Origin: Arcticibacter eurypsychrophilus
Lineage (GTDB): Bacteria > Bacteroidota > Bacteroidia > Sphingobacteriales > Sphingobacteriaceae
Length of the DNA stretch: 64,000 nucleotides
Direction of reading: 5' to 3'
Assembly (NCBI RefSeq): GCF_001730525.1
Contig: NZ_MDFN01000022.1
Coordinates: 1 to 64,000, forward strand
Made by a program: the position numbers and the translations under genes
The notes under the pieces: generated by a model
Databases searched by the model: none
What the model saw: the letters and a program-made list of their open reading frames with translations, nothing else
What the model was told of the DNA's origin: nothing
Part shown: piece after piece, positions 55,069-63,918 of the stretch
Position numbering within the stretch: the stretch's first letter is position 1
How the letters are laid out: each line of letters starts with the position of its first letter

Positions 55069-58000
55069 ATGCTCAAGCTTATTAAAAATTATAAAACCAT
55101 TTGCTTGGCCGGTACACTTTTATTACTGACCATTCAACATACCCTCTCACAGGAACTTTATCCCCTAAAACTTGCTGAAGGTTTATGGCATAATGAATCA
55201 CGTGAACTCCGCTATAAGCCAGATGGAAAAGGCTTTTTAATCATTAACGGAAATCGTCTTTTTACCAGAGCCCTTTATGGCACCCATACCGCTTTTAGAA
55301 TAGAGACTGGTGATCGACCTGAATTCGCTCTATATATGCCGGGAATGGGAGGTAATTTCAAGTTAGGTATTGAAGTAAATGGAGGTAGCAAATGGCTTTC
55401 ACAAGCGCAGACCATCACTGCCCGTTATGAAGCTGGCTCCATGAACTATACCATAAAAGACCCTCTTTTAGGTTCAGGTACGCTTACCATGGATATTCTT
55501 GCCCTTGCTGATGCAGAAGGTCTGATCCTTAAAGCCCGCTTTCAGGGTGTAAAAAATCAGGTACATCTTATTTATGCTTTTGGAGGTGCCAGTGCTAAAA
55601 AGTTCTCCAGGGATGGCGATATGGGACCTGATCCCGAATCAAACTTTTATCTCAAACCTGAAAATTGTAAAGATAATAGCTTTGCCATTAATAAATCACA
55701 ATTTGCACTTCGGTATGGCGCAGGCTTGCAGGTAGGACAGGATGGCCGTTACTTTGAAGAAGACTTAATTCAACCATCGGCAGTATCGAAAGAGCGTCAA
55801 TTAAAAGGTGTCTTCCCTTCCGGCACAATACTAAAAATTGCTGATGCAACACAACTAGGTTCACCAGCAAACTTATTTCAATCAACGGTTCAGAAAGCTC
55901 CTGTACTGGTAGGGAAGTTAAAAGTCAGCAATGACAAGGATTATTATGTTTCCATATATAATCCTTCAACAAAACCTGCCTTTAAGGATTCACAAACACC
56001 AAAGCTATTTCAACAAGCAGAAGATACGCGTAAGCTCTTAGCCAATCGGATCACCATTAACACACCCGATCCCTTCATAAATACCATCGGAGGTACTTTA
56101 GCCATTGCTTCAGATGCAATTTGGGAAGAGCCATCTTATTTGCATGGTGCTATTGGATGGCGAATGCGATTGAATGGTTGGAGGGGAGCTTATACAGCCG
56201 ATGTTTTAGGATGGCATGACCGGGCTAAAACTCATTTGGAAAGTTACGTTCAATCCCAGGTTCAAACTCCTGCAAGTGGTTCTGTCATCGCGGATACAGC
56301 TATGCACCTATCCAGAAGCCTTGAAAAACTTGGAGCAGGCATGTTTACAAGTGGTTATATCAGTCGTGACCCCGAAGGCATAAAACTTAGAGCCCATCAT
56401 TACGATATGAACCTGGTTTTTATTGATATCATGCTCCGGCATTATGCATGGACCTGCGATCTGCAATTTCTAAAAGAAACATGGCCCGTATTAAAGCGAC
56501 ACCTGGAATGGGAAACCCGTAACTTTGATTCCGATGGCGATGGCTTATATGACGCATATGCGGCAATCTGGGCGAGCGATGCCCTTCAATATAGTGGTGG
56601 TGGAGTAACACACACCTCTGCCTACAATTACCTTGCTTATAGTAAAGCTGCTGAAATTGCAACTTTGCTAAACGAAGACCCATCTCCTTATCGTAAAGAA
56701 TCAACGAAGATTTTAAATGCCATGAATACGTTGTTATGGATGCCAAAAAAAGGATCTTTTGCTGAGTTTAAGGATGCGTTAGGCAATAGGTTATTGCACC
56801 CTGCTGCTGCCATCTGGACTATCTACCACAGTATGGATTCTAAGACCATGGATCCTTTCCAGGCCTATCAGAGCATGCGCTTTATCGATAATGAGATCCC
56901 GCATATTCCTGTCCGCGCAAATGGATTAGAAGACAAAGGCTATTATACCATTGCGACTACCAACTGGATGCCCTATACCTGGTCATTGAACAATGTCGCC
57001 ATGGCCGAATCCATGCACACTATTTTAGCAAATTGGCAAGCTGGCCGCCCGGATGAAGCCTTTAAATTATTTAAAAGTGAAATTTTAGCCTCGATGTACT
57101 TAGGTGGAAGTCCTGGCAACATAGGTCAAATTTCCCATTATGATGCTGTTCGTGCAGAGGCTTACCGGGATTTCGCAGATCCCATAGGCATGTTTTCCCG
57201 TGCATTAGTGGAAGGTCTTTTCGGGATTGTACCCGATGCATTAAATAAGTCAGTTACCATTCGACCTGGTCTGCCCGCTGAATGGAACTATGCCTCTTTT
57301 TCAACACCGGATATCTCATTTGACTTTAAAAGAAACAACAAAAGGGATATCTATACCTTAATACCGACATTTCCTAAAAGTCTAGACCTGAAATTTCAAA
57401 TCATTGTACAAGGCCAGGTAAAAGAAATTAAAATAAACGGCCAGCCGACGAAATGGATCAATATTTCATCATCAGTAGGTCAGCCTGTGATCGAGCTAAA
57501 CGCTAAAGCTTCAAAAAGTTATCACATTGAAATGCTCTGGGAAGGTGCAAAACCTGTTTTACCTGAGCCGGAAAAAACATATGTTTCTGGTAACACCTTA
57601 TCGCTTAGTTTCCCAGGTGTAAAAGTGATTAAAGTGTATGATCCTCAACAGTCCTTAACTCATATCCAAGCCAATGACGTTGGTTTTAGCGCAAAAGTGA
57701 GTGCTCCCGGAGGATCACCTATGGCATTCGTTCAGTTAAGCCAGGGCAGCTTAGTATGGTGGATGCCAATCTGCTTTCAGGTTAAAAAGCCACTTACCCT
57801 ACTTACGGTCAAGGGTAACGATGTCAATAATCAGGCGTTTCGTTTACAGAACAATACCCAGACTGATCTACTTGCCACCGTTCGCGTAAATCAATATCAA
57901 ACGACAGTTCCAATCCCTGCAGGTACAACAGCACCTGAAATAAATATTCCATCCGAACAGTTGATCACAGGAACCAATGAGGTTAACATCAGCATTCCTA

Positions 58001-58767
58001 ATGGAGAACCAATTGTGGAACATCTGATAGATTGGACTGCCCAAACCACCAATAAACTGGAAATGATCAATCTTATACCCTTTTTCAATGACCAGGTTAC
58101 CCAAATTTTTAAAAACAAATACCTTTCACCAAGGCCACAGGTAACCACTTTGCAATTACCATGGCAGGGAACAGGTGACTGGCCTCATCCTCTAGAAACA
58201 CATCTCATTGACGATAGTGGTCTGCGCAAACTAGCAGGAGATAAAAACACAATCGCTCTTCCCCAAGGAATTTCTTTTGCGACAACAGGTACCACCGGTA
58301 AAAATAGTATCCTGTTTACCTCCCAATGGGATAATTATCCGAAGGAGCGGAGCATCCCTCTTTCCGGAAAAGCTGCACACCTCTGGTTGCTTATGGCAGG
58401 ATCTACCAATCCGATGCAAAGCCAAATGAATAACGGAATCGTAGTGGTCGATTATACCAACGGAACAAGCGATACCCTCGCATTACGGAATCCTGAAACC
58501 TGGTGGCCAATAGAGAAGGATTATTATACCGATGGTTATGCCTTCAAACTCAAACAACCACGCCCTATCAGGGTACATTTAAAAACCGGAGCTGTCGTTT
58601 CAGGCGAAGAATCACTGCTTTCTTTCAACGGAAAAGAAATCGATGGTGGTGCCGCTACCGTTTTGGATCTCCCGCTTGATCCCAATAAAGTACTGAAAAG
58701 TCTTACCTTACAAACACTGACCAATGATGTCGTTATAGGATTGATGGCCGCCACTCTAATGAGATAA
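55069..58767 (+). CDS. Large exported DUF4450/six-hairpin glycosidase-like protein
   Basis: The 1232-residue protein has a signal peptide ending TLSQE. The N-terminal region (about 30-230) fits DUF4450 (ELRYKPDGKGFLIINGNRLF, FALYMPGMGGNFKLG). The middle (about 320-760) looks like an (alpha/alpha)6-barrel of the six-hairpin glycosidase type, with GWRGAYTADVLGWHDRAKTHLESY and GDGLYDAYAAIWASDALQYSGGG, in which acidic residues could be catalytic. C-terminal beta domains follow (IVVDYTNGTSDTLALRNPETWWP). Such proteins are found in Bacteroidota polysaccharide loci. It may act on an unknown plant glycan. Confidence 0.8.
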   Translation: MLKLIKNYKTICLAGTLLLLTIQHTLSQELYPLKLAEGLWHNESRELRYKPDGKGFLIINGNRLFTRALYGTHTAFRIETGDRPEFALYMPGMGGNFKLGIEVNGGSKWLSQAQTITARYEAGSMNYTIKDPLLGSGTLTMDILALADAEGLILKARFQGVKNQVHLIYAFGGASAKKFSRDGDMGPDPESNFYLKPENCKDNSFAINKSQFALRYGAGLQVGQDGRYFEEDLIQPSAVSKERQLKGVFPSGTILKIADATQLGSPANLFQSTVQKAPVLVGKLKVSNDKDYYVSIYNPSTKPAFKDSQTPKLFQQAEDTRKLLANRITINTPDPFINTIGGTLAIASDAIWEEPSYLHGAIGWRMRLNGWRGAYTADVLGWHDRAKTHLESYVQSQVQTPASGSVIADTAMHLSRSLEKLGAGMFTSGYISRDPEGIKLRAHHYDMNLVFIDIMLRHYAWTCDLQFLKETWPVLKRHLEWETRNFDSDGDGLYDAYAAIWASDALQYSGGGVTHTSAYNYLAYSKAAEIATLLNEDPSPYRKESTKILNAMNTLLWMPKKGSFAEFKDALGNRLLHPAAAIWTIYHSMDSKTMDPFQAYQSMRFIDNEIPHIPVRANGLEDKGYYTIATTNWMPYTWSLNNVAMAESMHTILANWQAGRPDEAFKLFKSEILASMYLGGSPGNIGQISHYDAVRAEAYRDFADPIGMFSRALVEGLFGIVPDALNKSVTIRPGLPAEWNYASFSTPDISFDFKRNNKRDIYTLIPTFPKSLDLKFQIIVQGQVKEIKINGQPTKWINISSSVGQPVIELNAKASKSYHIEMLWEGAKPVLPEPEKTYVSGNTLSLSFPGVKVIKVYDPQQSLTHIQANDVGFSAKVSAPGGSPMAFVQLSQGSLVWWMPICFQVKKPLTLLTVKGNDVNNQAFRLQNNTQTDLLATVRVNQYQTTVPIPAGTTAPEINIPSEQLITGTNEVNISIPNGEPIVEHLIDWTAQTTNKLEMINLIPFFNDQVTQIFKNKYLSPRPQVTTLQLPWQGTGDWPHPLETHLIDDSGLRKLAGDKNTIALPQGISFATTGTTGKNSILFTSQWDNYPKERSIPLSGKAAHLWLLMAGSTNPMQSQMNNGIVVVDYTNGTSDTLALRNPETWWPIEKDYYTDGYAFKLKQPRPIRVHLKTGAVVSGEESLLSFNGKEIDGGAATVLDLPLDPNKVLKSLTLQTLTNDVVIGLMAATLMR

Positions 58768-58836
58768 ATTTAAATTAAAAGAAGTATTTATCTGCAATTC
58801 ATAGATAAGTTTGAAAAGAAAGTATTTATCAGAAAA

Positions 58837-59056
58837 TAAAAACCGAAATTCGGTTCATAAAATTTAAAAGGTGTATTTAAATGAATACATCTTAATGCGT
58901 TACATCTAATCTTTGTAAAAATGAAAAAAAGCATTTTGATTCTATTTAAAAACCGAAATTCGGTTCATAAAATTTAAAAGGTGTATTTAAATGAATACAT
59001 CTTAATGCGTTACATCTAATCTTTGTAAAAATGAAAAAAAGCATTTTGATTCTATT
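58837..59056 (+). repeat. Exact 110-bp tandem duplication carrying a gene start
   Basis: The segments 58837-58946 and 58947-59056 are identical as far as I can see, with one further T shared. Each contains the perfect inverted repeat AACCGAA-A-TTCGGTT, a near-consensus TAATCTTTG box and an ATGAAAAAAAGCATTTTG start. In the second copy the frame continues as the lipoprotein gene; in the first it runs into the repeat junction and stops after about 16 codons. The identity suggests a recent event. Confidence 0.95.
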
Positions 59057-59462
59057 TGTTCCTTTTCTGATTCAATCCTGTAATTCTTCTGGCAGTTATA
59101 AGGATGTGATGGATGAAGTGTTAAAAATCCATGATAAAGTAATGATGGATAGCGAATTGGCTGTTCGGAACAGAATGAAACTGGATACGCTTTCTTCAAA
59201 CATGGAAAGCCTTGCTAAAACAAAGCCAAACCTCGATACCTTACAAGCTTCCAAAAAAATAAAGCAATTGAAGTCAGAGTTAGATCAGGCTGACAATAAA
59301 ATGAATGCCTGGATGCAAGGCTTTGAAGTTGAGCCCGGTAAAAAATCAAATGACGAAGCAGTTGCTTATTACAAAGAAGAGGAAAAAAAGATTAAGGCAT
59401 TGGACAGCCTTTATCTAAAAGTGATCAAACAATCTGATGATTATCTGAATGAATTAAAATAA
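59031..59462 (+). CDS. Hypothetical small lipoprotein with helical domain
   Basis: The 143-residue protein has a short lipoprotein signal ending IQSC (Cys near 17), and the rest is Lys/Asp/Leu-rich and mostly helical (VMDEVLKIHDKVMMDSELAVRNRM, KKIKQLKSELDQADNKMNAWMQGF), probably a coiled coil. No family was recognised. The start and its 5' region are part of the tandem duplication. A TAATCTTTG box ends five bases before ATG, again a possible leaderless start. Confidence 0.8.
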   Translation: MKKSILILFVPFLIQSCNSSGSYKDVMDEVLKIHDKVMMDSELAVRNRMKLDTLSSNMESLAKTKPNLDTLQASKKIKQLKSELDQADNKMNAWMQGFEVEPGKKSNDEAVAYYKEEEKKIKALDSLYLKVIKQSDDYLNELK

Positions 59463-59508
59463 TAATCAGAACTGGATTCAGGTAATCCGCTCATTCTGAT
59501 TATTATTT
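59457..59508 (+). terminator. Hairpin at the lipoprotein stop codon
   Basis: AAATAATAATCAGAA pairs with TTCTGATTATTATTT across the stop codon, a 15-bp AT-rich stem with a 22-base loop. The following T run is short, so it is a possible terminator. Confidence 0.5.
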
Positions 59509-59571
59509 CAAGTAGAAGATTAAGTAGAAATAAACTTGTGTTTAATAGTGATGATATTACGATCAATAGTA

Positions 59572-61731
59572 CTACTGTTTTATCGTAATTTCTATCTTTC
59601 CCCCATTCTTAAATAGGTCGTGTGGCACAAAATATCCGTTGTTTTCCTTGCCATCAACTTTTATAGAGGTTAAAACTCTACCCTTTCCAGGCTTGGTTAT
59701 AGTCAGCACTTTCCCGCTGCTGGTTTTCCATTTTACCTCATCAAATAACGGAACCGTAACCAGGTATTCAGGATCAGTTGCCGAGAAGGTATATAAACCC
59801 AATGCGCTAAATACATACCAAGCAGACATTTCCCCTGCATCATCCATTCCGCAAAGTGCCAAACCCTGGTCACCGATACCGTATAAATTATTCAATATGT
59901 TATCGATCACTTTCTGTGACTTCTCTGGTTTGCCAACAAAATAATAAGCAAAAGGCACTTCATGATCAGGCTGATTGCCATGACAATACTGACCAATCAT
60001 AGTTTCTACATTTCGGGCAATATAATTGGGGTTCCATGGTAAGGTGAAAAGTGAATCTAATTTCGATTCAAATCTTTTTTCTCCGCCATACAAGGCGATT
60101 AAGCCCTTCATATCATGTGGGGCAAAGAAAGATACCTGCCAGGCATTTGCCTCCCTGTACATATACTCATAATAAGGGAACTGAGGATTGAAATTTTTTA
60201 TCCAATCACCATTTTCTAATCTGCCTCTCATAAACCGGGTAGATGGATCAAACATATTTTTATAGTTCTTAGATCTCGCCATGAGGATCCTGTAATTAGA
60301 AGTATCCCCTAACTTTTGGGCCATCTGAGCAAGTGAATAATCATCGTAAGAATACTCCAGCGTTTTCGATACACCAGCCTTGGCCTTGGTTTCTACCTCA
60401 GGATGCGGCACATCAGGATCAGAGATATACCCTTTTTTAATATATTCAGTAATATACGGACGGGCGCCACCTTCTACATTGGCATTTTTTAGTAGTATTT
60501 TATAAGTCCCTTTCACATCAAAATTGTCGATACCTCTTAAGTAAGCTCCTGCAATAGATGAAGCGCCATGGTCACCATGGAAAAAAGTAGGTATAAATCC
60601 GGTTTTATCCCCCACATCTTTCATTGATTTAATTACATCAAGCGTAACCTGTGGTGATATCAAGCCTAAAAGCACATCTTTATTTCGATACGTATCCCAC
60701 AAAGATGGCTCCGTATAATAATTAAAATCAGCCTTCACCACCTTTCTGGCTGCATCTGTAAACTCTCCGTTTACGTCACTGCGTAATGCTGGCCACAGAA
60801 AAGACCGGTACAAACATGAATAAAGCAGTTGCTTCTGCTTAGCGGTTCCCCCCTTTACCTGTACAGATGATAATAAGGTTTCCCATTTTTGTGTGGCTTC
60901 TTTCCGTACAGTATTAAATGTTTTATTGCCAATTTCCTGCAACAGATTCTGTTTTGCATTCGCTACACTTACAAATGACAATCCTATTTTGAGTTCAACA
61001 GGTCCACTGCTGCCATTTGACAAATGAACCATGGCAAAGCCTGTACGTTTACCTTCTTCAGTCTTTTCTAATTTTTCAATAGGGGTATTCAGACTGGCGT
61101 AGAAATAAATTCGCTCTCCGGTCTGCTGATATCCCTGTAAAGCAGATGTTCCTATCTGCTCAATACTCCAGTTTGATATGTTATTATTGGCTTTTGCCAG
61201 GTCAAAGAGAATTTGCCTGTCTTTGTTGTTTTTATATTCGTACTTGTGATAGCCACATCGTAGCGTAGAGGTCAAACTCACATTAACAGAATAATCGTCA
61301 AGATAAACCTGGTAAAAACCAGGTGCAGAGCTCTCTTTCTTATGAGTAAACTTAGATCCAAACTTAGCTCCAGGATTTGAAACAGGCAATATAGGTATAT
61401 TACAAAGATTCCAATGCCCTTTATTGGTATGCGTAAATCCATAAATAACCGTATCCTCATACTGGTATCCTGCACCAGATCCATATGCTGTAATGGGACT
61501 TAATTGAACCATCGCGTTTGGCAATGAACTGCCCGGAAAGGTAAGTCCGGCCCATGATCTCCATCCCTGTGGCAACTTATATCCAATAATTTTAGGATCG
61601 GTAAGTGGTGCTGTGCCAATAAAAGTATTAACATACTTGGTAAGAGACGTTGTGGTTTGACTTTTACCAGCAGTTGAAGCAAGTAAAAACAGTAATACCA
61701 GGTTTAACGTGAAATTAATTGGATTCCTCAT
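59572..61731 (-). CDS. GH92-family alpha-mannosidase
   Basis: GH92 enzymes are calcium-dependent exo-alpha-mannosidases with an inverting mechanism. The 719-residue protein (signal peptide ending near AGKSQ) has the N-terminal YVNTFIGT..., GYQYEDTVIYGFTHTNKGHWN, and the C-terminal GNQPDHEVPFAYYFVG and DDAGEMSAWYVFSALGLY blocks typical of GH92. ATG 61731 (MRNPIN) is preferred; an in-frame ATG eight codons earlier is possible. Mannose-containing glycans are the expected substrates. Confidence 0.94.
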   Translation of the reverse strand: MRNPINFTLNLVLLFLLASTAGKSQTTTSLTKYVNTFIGTAPLTDPKIIGYKLPQGWRSWAGLTFPGSSLPNAMVQLSPITAYGSGAGYQYEDTVIYGFTHTNKGHWNLCNIPILPVSNPGAKFGSKFTHKKESSAPGFYQVYLDDYSVNVSLTSTLRCGYHKYEYKNNKDRQILFDLAKANNNISNWSIEQIGTSALQGYQQTGERIYFYASLNTPIEKLEKTEEGKRTGFAMVHLSNGSSGPVELKIGLSFVSVANAKQNLLQEIGNKTFNTVRKEATQKWETLLSSVQVKGGTAKQKQLLYSCLYRSFLWPALRSDVNGEFTDAARKVVKADFNYYTEPSLWDTYRNKDVLLGLISPQVTLDVIKSMKDVGDKTGFIPTFFHGDHGASSIAGAYLRGIDNFDVKGTYKILLKNANVEGGARPYITEYIKKGYISDPDVPHPEVETKAKAGVSKTLEYSYDDYSLAQMAQKLGDTSNYRILMARSKNYKNMFDPSTRFMRGRLENGDWIKNFNPQFPYYEYMYREANAWQVSFFAPHDMKGLIALYGGEKRFESKLDSLFTLPWNPNYIARNVETMIGQYCHGNQPDHEVPFAYYFVGKPEKSQKVIDNILNNLYGIGDQGLALCGMDDAGEMSAWYVFSALGLYTFSATDPEYLVTVPLFDEVKWKTSSGKVLTITKPGKGRVLTSIKVDGKENNGYFVPHDLFKNGGKIEITIKQ

Positions 61732-61755
61732 CTTTATGGAAATAATTTGGTTCAA

Positions 61756-62100
61756 ATAATGTGTTTAATCATCTGTTGTATTCCTTACAATTCGATAGCC
61801 CAACATCGCTGATCTGTTTTTATAGAATATGAATGCCAGACAATTGATCCTAATAATTTGCAAAATCATAATTATAGCTAAATTGGTTAATGCATTTAGC
61901 ATAAAGACAAAAATGGTCTTAAATTTTGAATAATTTCGATAAAAATAGAATTAAAAACAAGCTGAGCAAAACGAGGATGTAAGGTATGAAGTGCTGAAAC
62001 TCATAATACAGTAGGGATTTGACCTGTCAAGTCATTCGTGTAAAAATTCAAATGAAGAGGGTATTGGGAGGGAAGAAGGAATAAAGTATCAGGATAGAGT
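61756..62100. other. Gap with no recognised feature
   Basis: The AT-rich stretch between the GH92 and IscA/SufA genes has no gene I can support. One short hairpin, GCTAAAT/ATTTAGC near 61877-61899, is present. The promoter of the GH92 gene is expected at its left edge, but no clear box was seen. Confidence 0.6.
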
Positions 62101-62146
62101 TTTTAAAAAAAAATAAGGAGAGGATACGAATAACCCTTTCCTTATT
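62101..62146 (-). terminator. Terminator of the IscA/SufA-type gene
   Basis: On the minus strand AATAAGGAAAGG pairs with CCTCTCCTTATT with one mismatch, followed by nine T. It is 12 bases after the stop codon. Confidence 0.8.
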
Positions 62147-62157
62147 AACTAATAACC

Positions 62158-62511
62158 TTACACCGCAAACGAGGTCCCGCATCCGCAAGTACTCGATGCA
62201 TTTGGGTTGTTAAACGTAAACCCACGTGAGTTTAATCCATCCTGGAAATCAATTTGCATCCCAGCAAGATAAAGACCATGTGTCTTATTCATATATATTT
62301 TTACACCGTTATGCAAAAACTCCTGGTCCCCATCTTTTTTCTGATCAAAGCCTAAAATGTAAGTCATACCTGAGCATCCTCCACCTTCAACACCAATGCG
62401 TAAGCCGAACTCATCGTTAAGCTCCTGTTGCTGTTGTATTTTTTTAAGCTCTTTTGTTGCTCCTTCAGTGAAAGAAACCGGTATAAGTGATGTTGCTGTC
62501 TCCATACTCAT
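62158..62511 (-). CDS. IscA/SufA/ErpA-family iron-sulfur carrier
   Basis: A-type carriers pass Fe-S clusters from the scaffold to apo-proteins. The 117-residue protein has LRIGVEGGGCSGMTY with the first Cys (about 46) and the C-terminal CGCGTSF with the Cys pair, the three ligands of the family, and LNSRGFTFNNPNASS before it. suf genes are not adjacent. A TATATTTG box about 20 bases upstream of the start serves as a probable promoter. Confidence 0.94.
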   Translation of the reverse strand: MSMETATSLIPVSFTEGATKELKKIQQQQELNDEFGLRIGVEGGGCSGMTYILGFDQKKDGDQEFLHNGVKIYMNKTHGLYLAGMQIDFQDGLNSRGFTFNNPNASSTCGCGTSFAV

Positions 62512-62530
62512 TTCTTTTTTATATTTACAC

Positions 62531-62538
62531 CAAATATA
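62531..62538 (-). promoter_or_regulatory. Candidate -7 box for the IscA/SufA-type gene
   Basis: TATATTTG on the minus strand matches TAnnTTTG, about 19 bases before the ATG. Confidence 0.45.
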
Positions 62539-62600
62539 ACCTTAATTCCTCATTTTTGTTTATCTAAGGGCGATTTGACGCTCTGACTACAAATAGTATA

Positions 62601-63134
62601 ATGCAATCAACCACACTGTTTTTACTTGATATTGCTAAATTAACATTATCAGGAACCCTACTTATTTTTATCGGATATCTCTTTGCAAGACCTCATCTGG
62701 ATCAGAAACTTAAAGTCCAGCTGCTCGATTTGAAAAAAGGAAGTCAGGCCGCAATACTGCCTCTTCGGCTTCAGGCTTACGAAAGAATCATCTTACTGAT
62801 GGAGCGGATTAATCCAGTGAATCTGCTGCTACGGACGAATACACCCGGTCTTACCCTCATTGAATATCAACAAATTCTCACTGCGGAAATCAGAAATGAA
62901 TATCAGCATAATGTAACGCAGCAATTGTATGTGAACGAGACCTCATGGGCTTTGATCTCAAAATTGAAAGAGGATACCATCGCATTAATTAATAATGCAG
63001 GCAAATCATTACCTGCTGATGCCTCACATATCGAATTAAGTAAACTTGTACTGCAGCATTTATCAACATTGGAAATTAATCCCTATGATGCAGCTCTTGT
63101 CGTTATCAGACAGGATATTCAACAATTATTTTAA
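62601..63134 (+). CDS. Conserved hypothetical protein with one membrane segment
   Basis: The 177-residue protein has one N-terminal membrane helix (about 13-30) and then a long helical domain with LPLRLQAYERIILLMERINPVNLLLR and EYQHNVTQQLYV. I recall proteins like this as conserved in Bacteroidota (a DUF7935-type family), with no known function. It is the first of three genes in the same direction that lead to the 5'-nucleotidase genes, with 17 bases before the next. Confidence 0.75.
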   Translation: MQSTTLFLLDIAKLTLSGTLLIFIGYLFARPHLDQKLKVQLLDLKKGSQAAILPLRLQAYERIILLMERINPVNLLLRTNTPGLTLIEYQQILTAEIRNEYQHNVTQQLYVNETSWALISKLKEDTIALINNAGKSLPADASHIELSKLVLQHLSTLEINPYDAALVVIRQDIQQLF

Positions 63135-63151
63135 AACTCGTATATAAAAAA

Positions 63152-63916
63152 ATGGTCTTATTCTTATCACAAATTTTCCATAAAGCCAAATGGATCCTGC
63201 CTGTGTTAGTAATCACACTAGCAGGATGCAGCCCGAAGCTTCATCTTTCCGGCAATACACCTCATCTGTATCCAATTAAAAATCTTCCGGCAGACTCATC
63301 TATACTAGCCTATTATAAATCCTATAAAGCCGGTATTGATTCTCAGATGAATACGGTGATTGGAGTGGCATCGGTCAATATTGAAAGAGGACGTCCTGAG
63401 GGATTATTAAATAACCTGGTTGCCGACGTCATGTTTCAGGCCGGTAATGAGAACCACATAGAATTTGATTTCGCTCACACAAATTACTATTCACTCAGGA
63501 ATCCCATCAGCGCAGGACCTATAAAAGCATTTAAGATCTATGAACTCATGCCCTTTGAAAATTATTTCGTAACCGTAAAGCTCAAAGGAGCAGACATCCT
63601 CGATTTATTCAACTATATGGCAGCAGGAGGAGGCGATCCAATTTCGGGAGCTACGTTCTGCATTAAAGACGGAAAGGCATCTGATATTATGATTCAGGGC
63701 ATCCCTTTTGATGTATCAAGGGACTATACCGTATTAACCAATGATTATTTAGCGAATGGTGGCGATAAGGCAGTGATCTATACCAGGGCACTAAAGCGCA
63801 CAGAGAGTACCATTAAGGTAAGAGATGCCCTGTTGAACTATATTAAACAACAGCAAGCTGCCGGCAAATCCATCAATCCTAAACTTGATCACCGAATCCA
63901 AACTATTAAACTTTGA
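63152..63916 (+). CDS. Lipoprotein with 5'-nucleotidase C-terminal domain
   Basis: The 254-residue protein has a signal and lipobox (ITLAGC, Cys near 25). The remaining sequence is the C-terminal substrate-binding domain of 5'-nucleotidases: NNLVADVMFQAG, FKIYELMPFENYFVTVKLKGADILDLFNYMA, and YTVLTNDYLANGGD. No metallophosphatase N-domain is present; the next gene, two bases after the stop, begins as an exported protein and probably supplies it. Together they may form a two-part nucleotidase. Confidence 0.9.
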   Translation: MVLFLSQIFHKAKWILPVLVITLAGCSPKLHLSGNTPHLYPIKNLPADSSILAYYKSYKAGIDSQMNTVIGVASVNIERGRPEGLLNNLVADVMFQAGNENHIEFDFAHTNYYSLRNPISAGPIKAFKIYELMPFENYFVTVKLKGADILDLFNYMAAGGGDPISGATFCIKDGKASDIMIQGIPFDVSRDYTVLTNDYLANGGDKAVIYTRALKRTESTIKVRDALLNYIKQQQAAGKSINPKLDHRIQTIKL

Positions 63917-63918
63917 TC

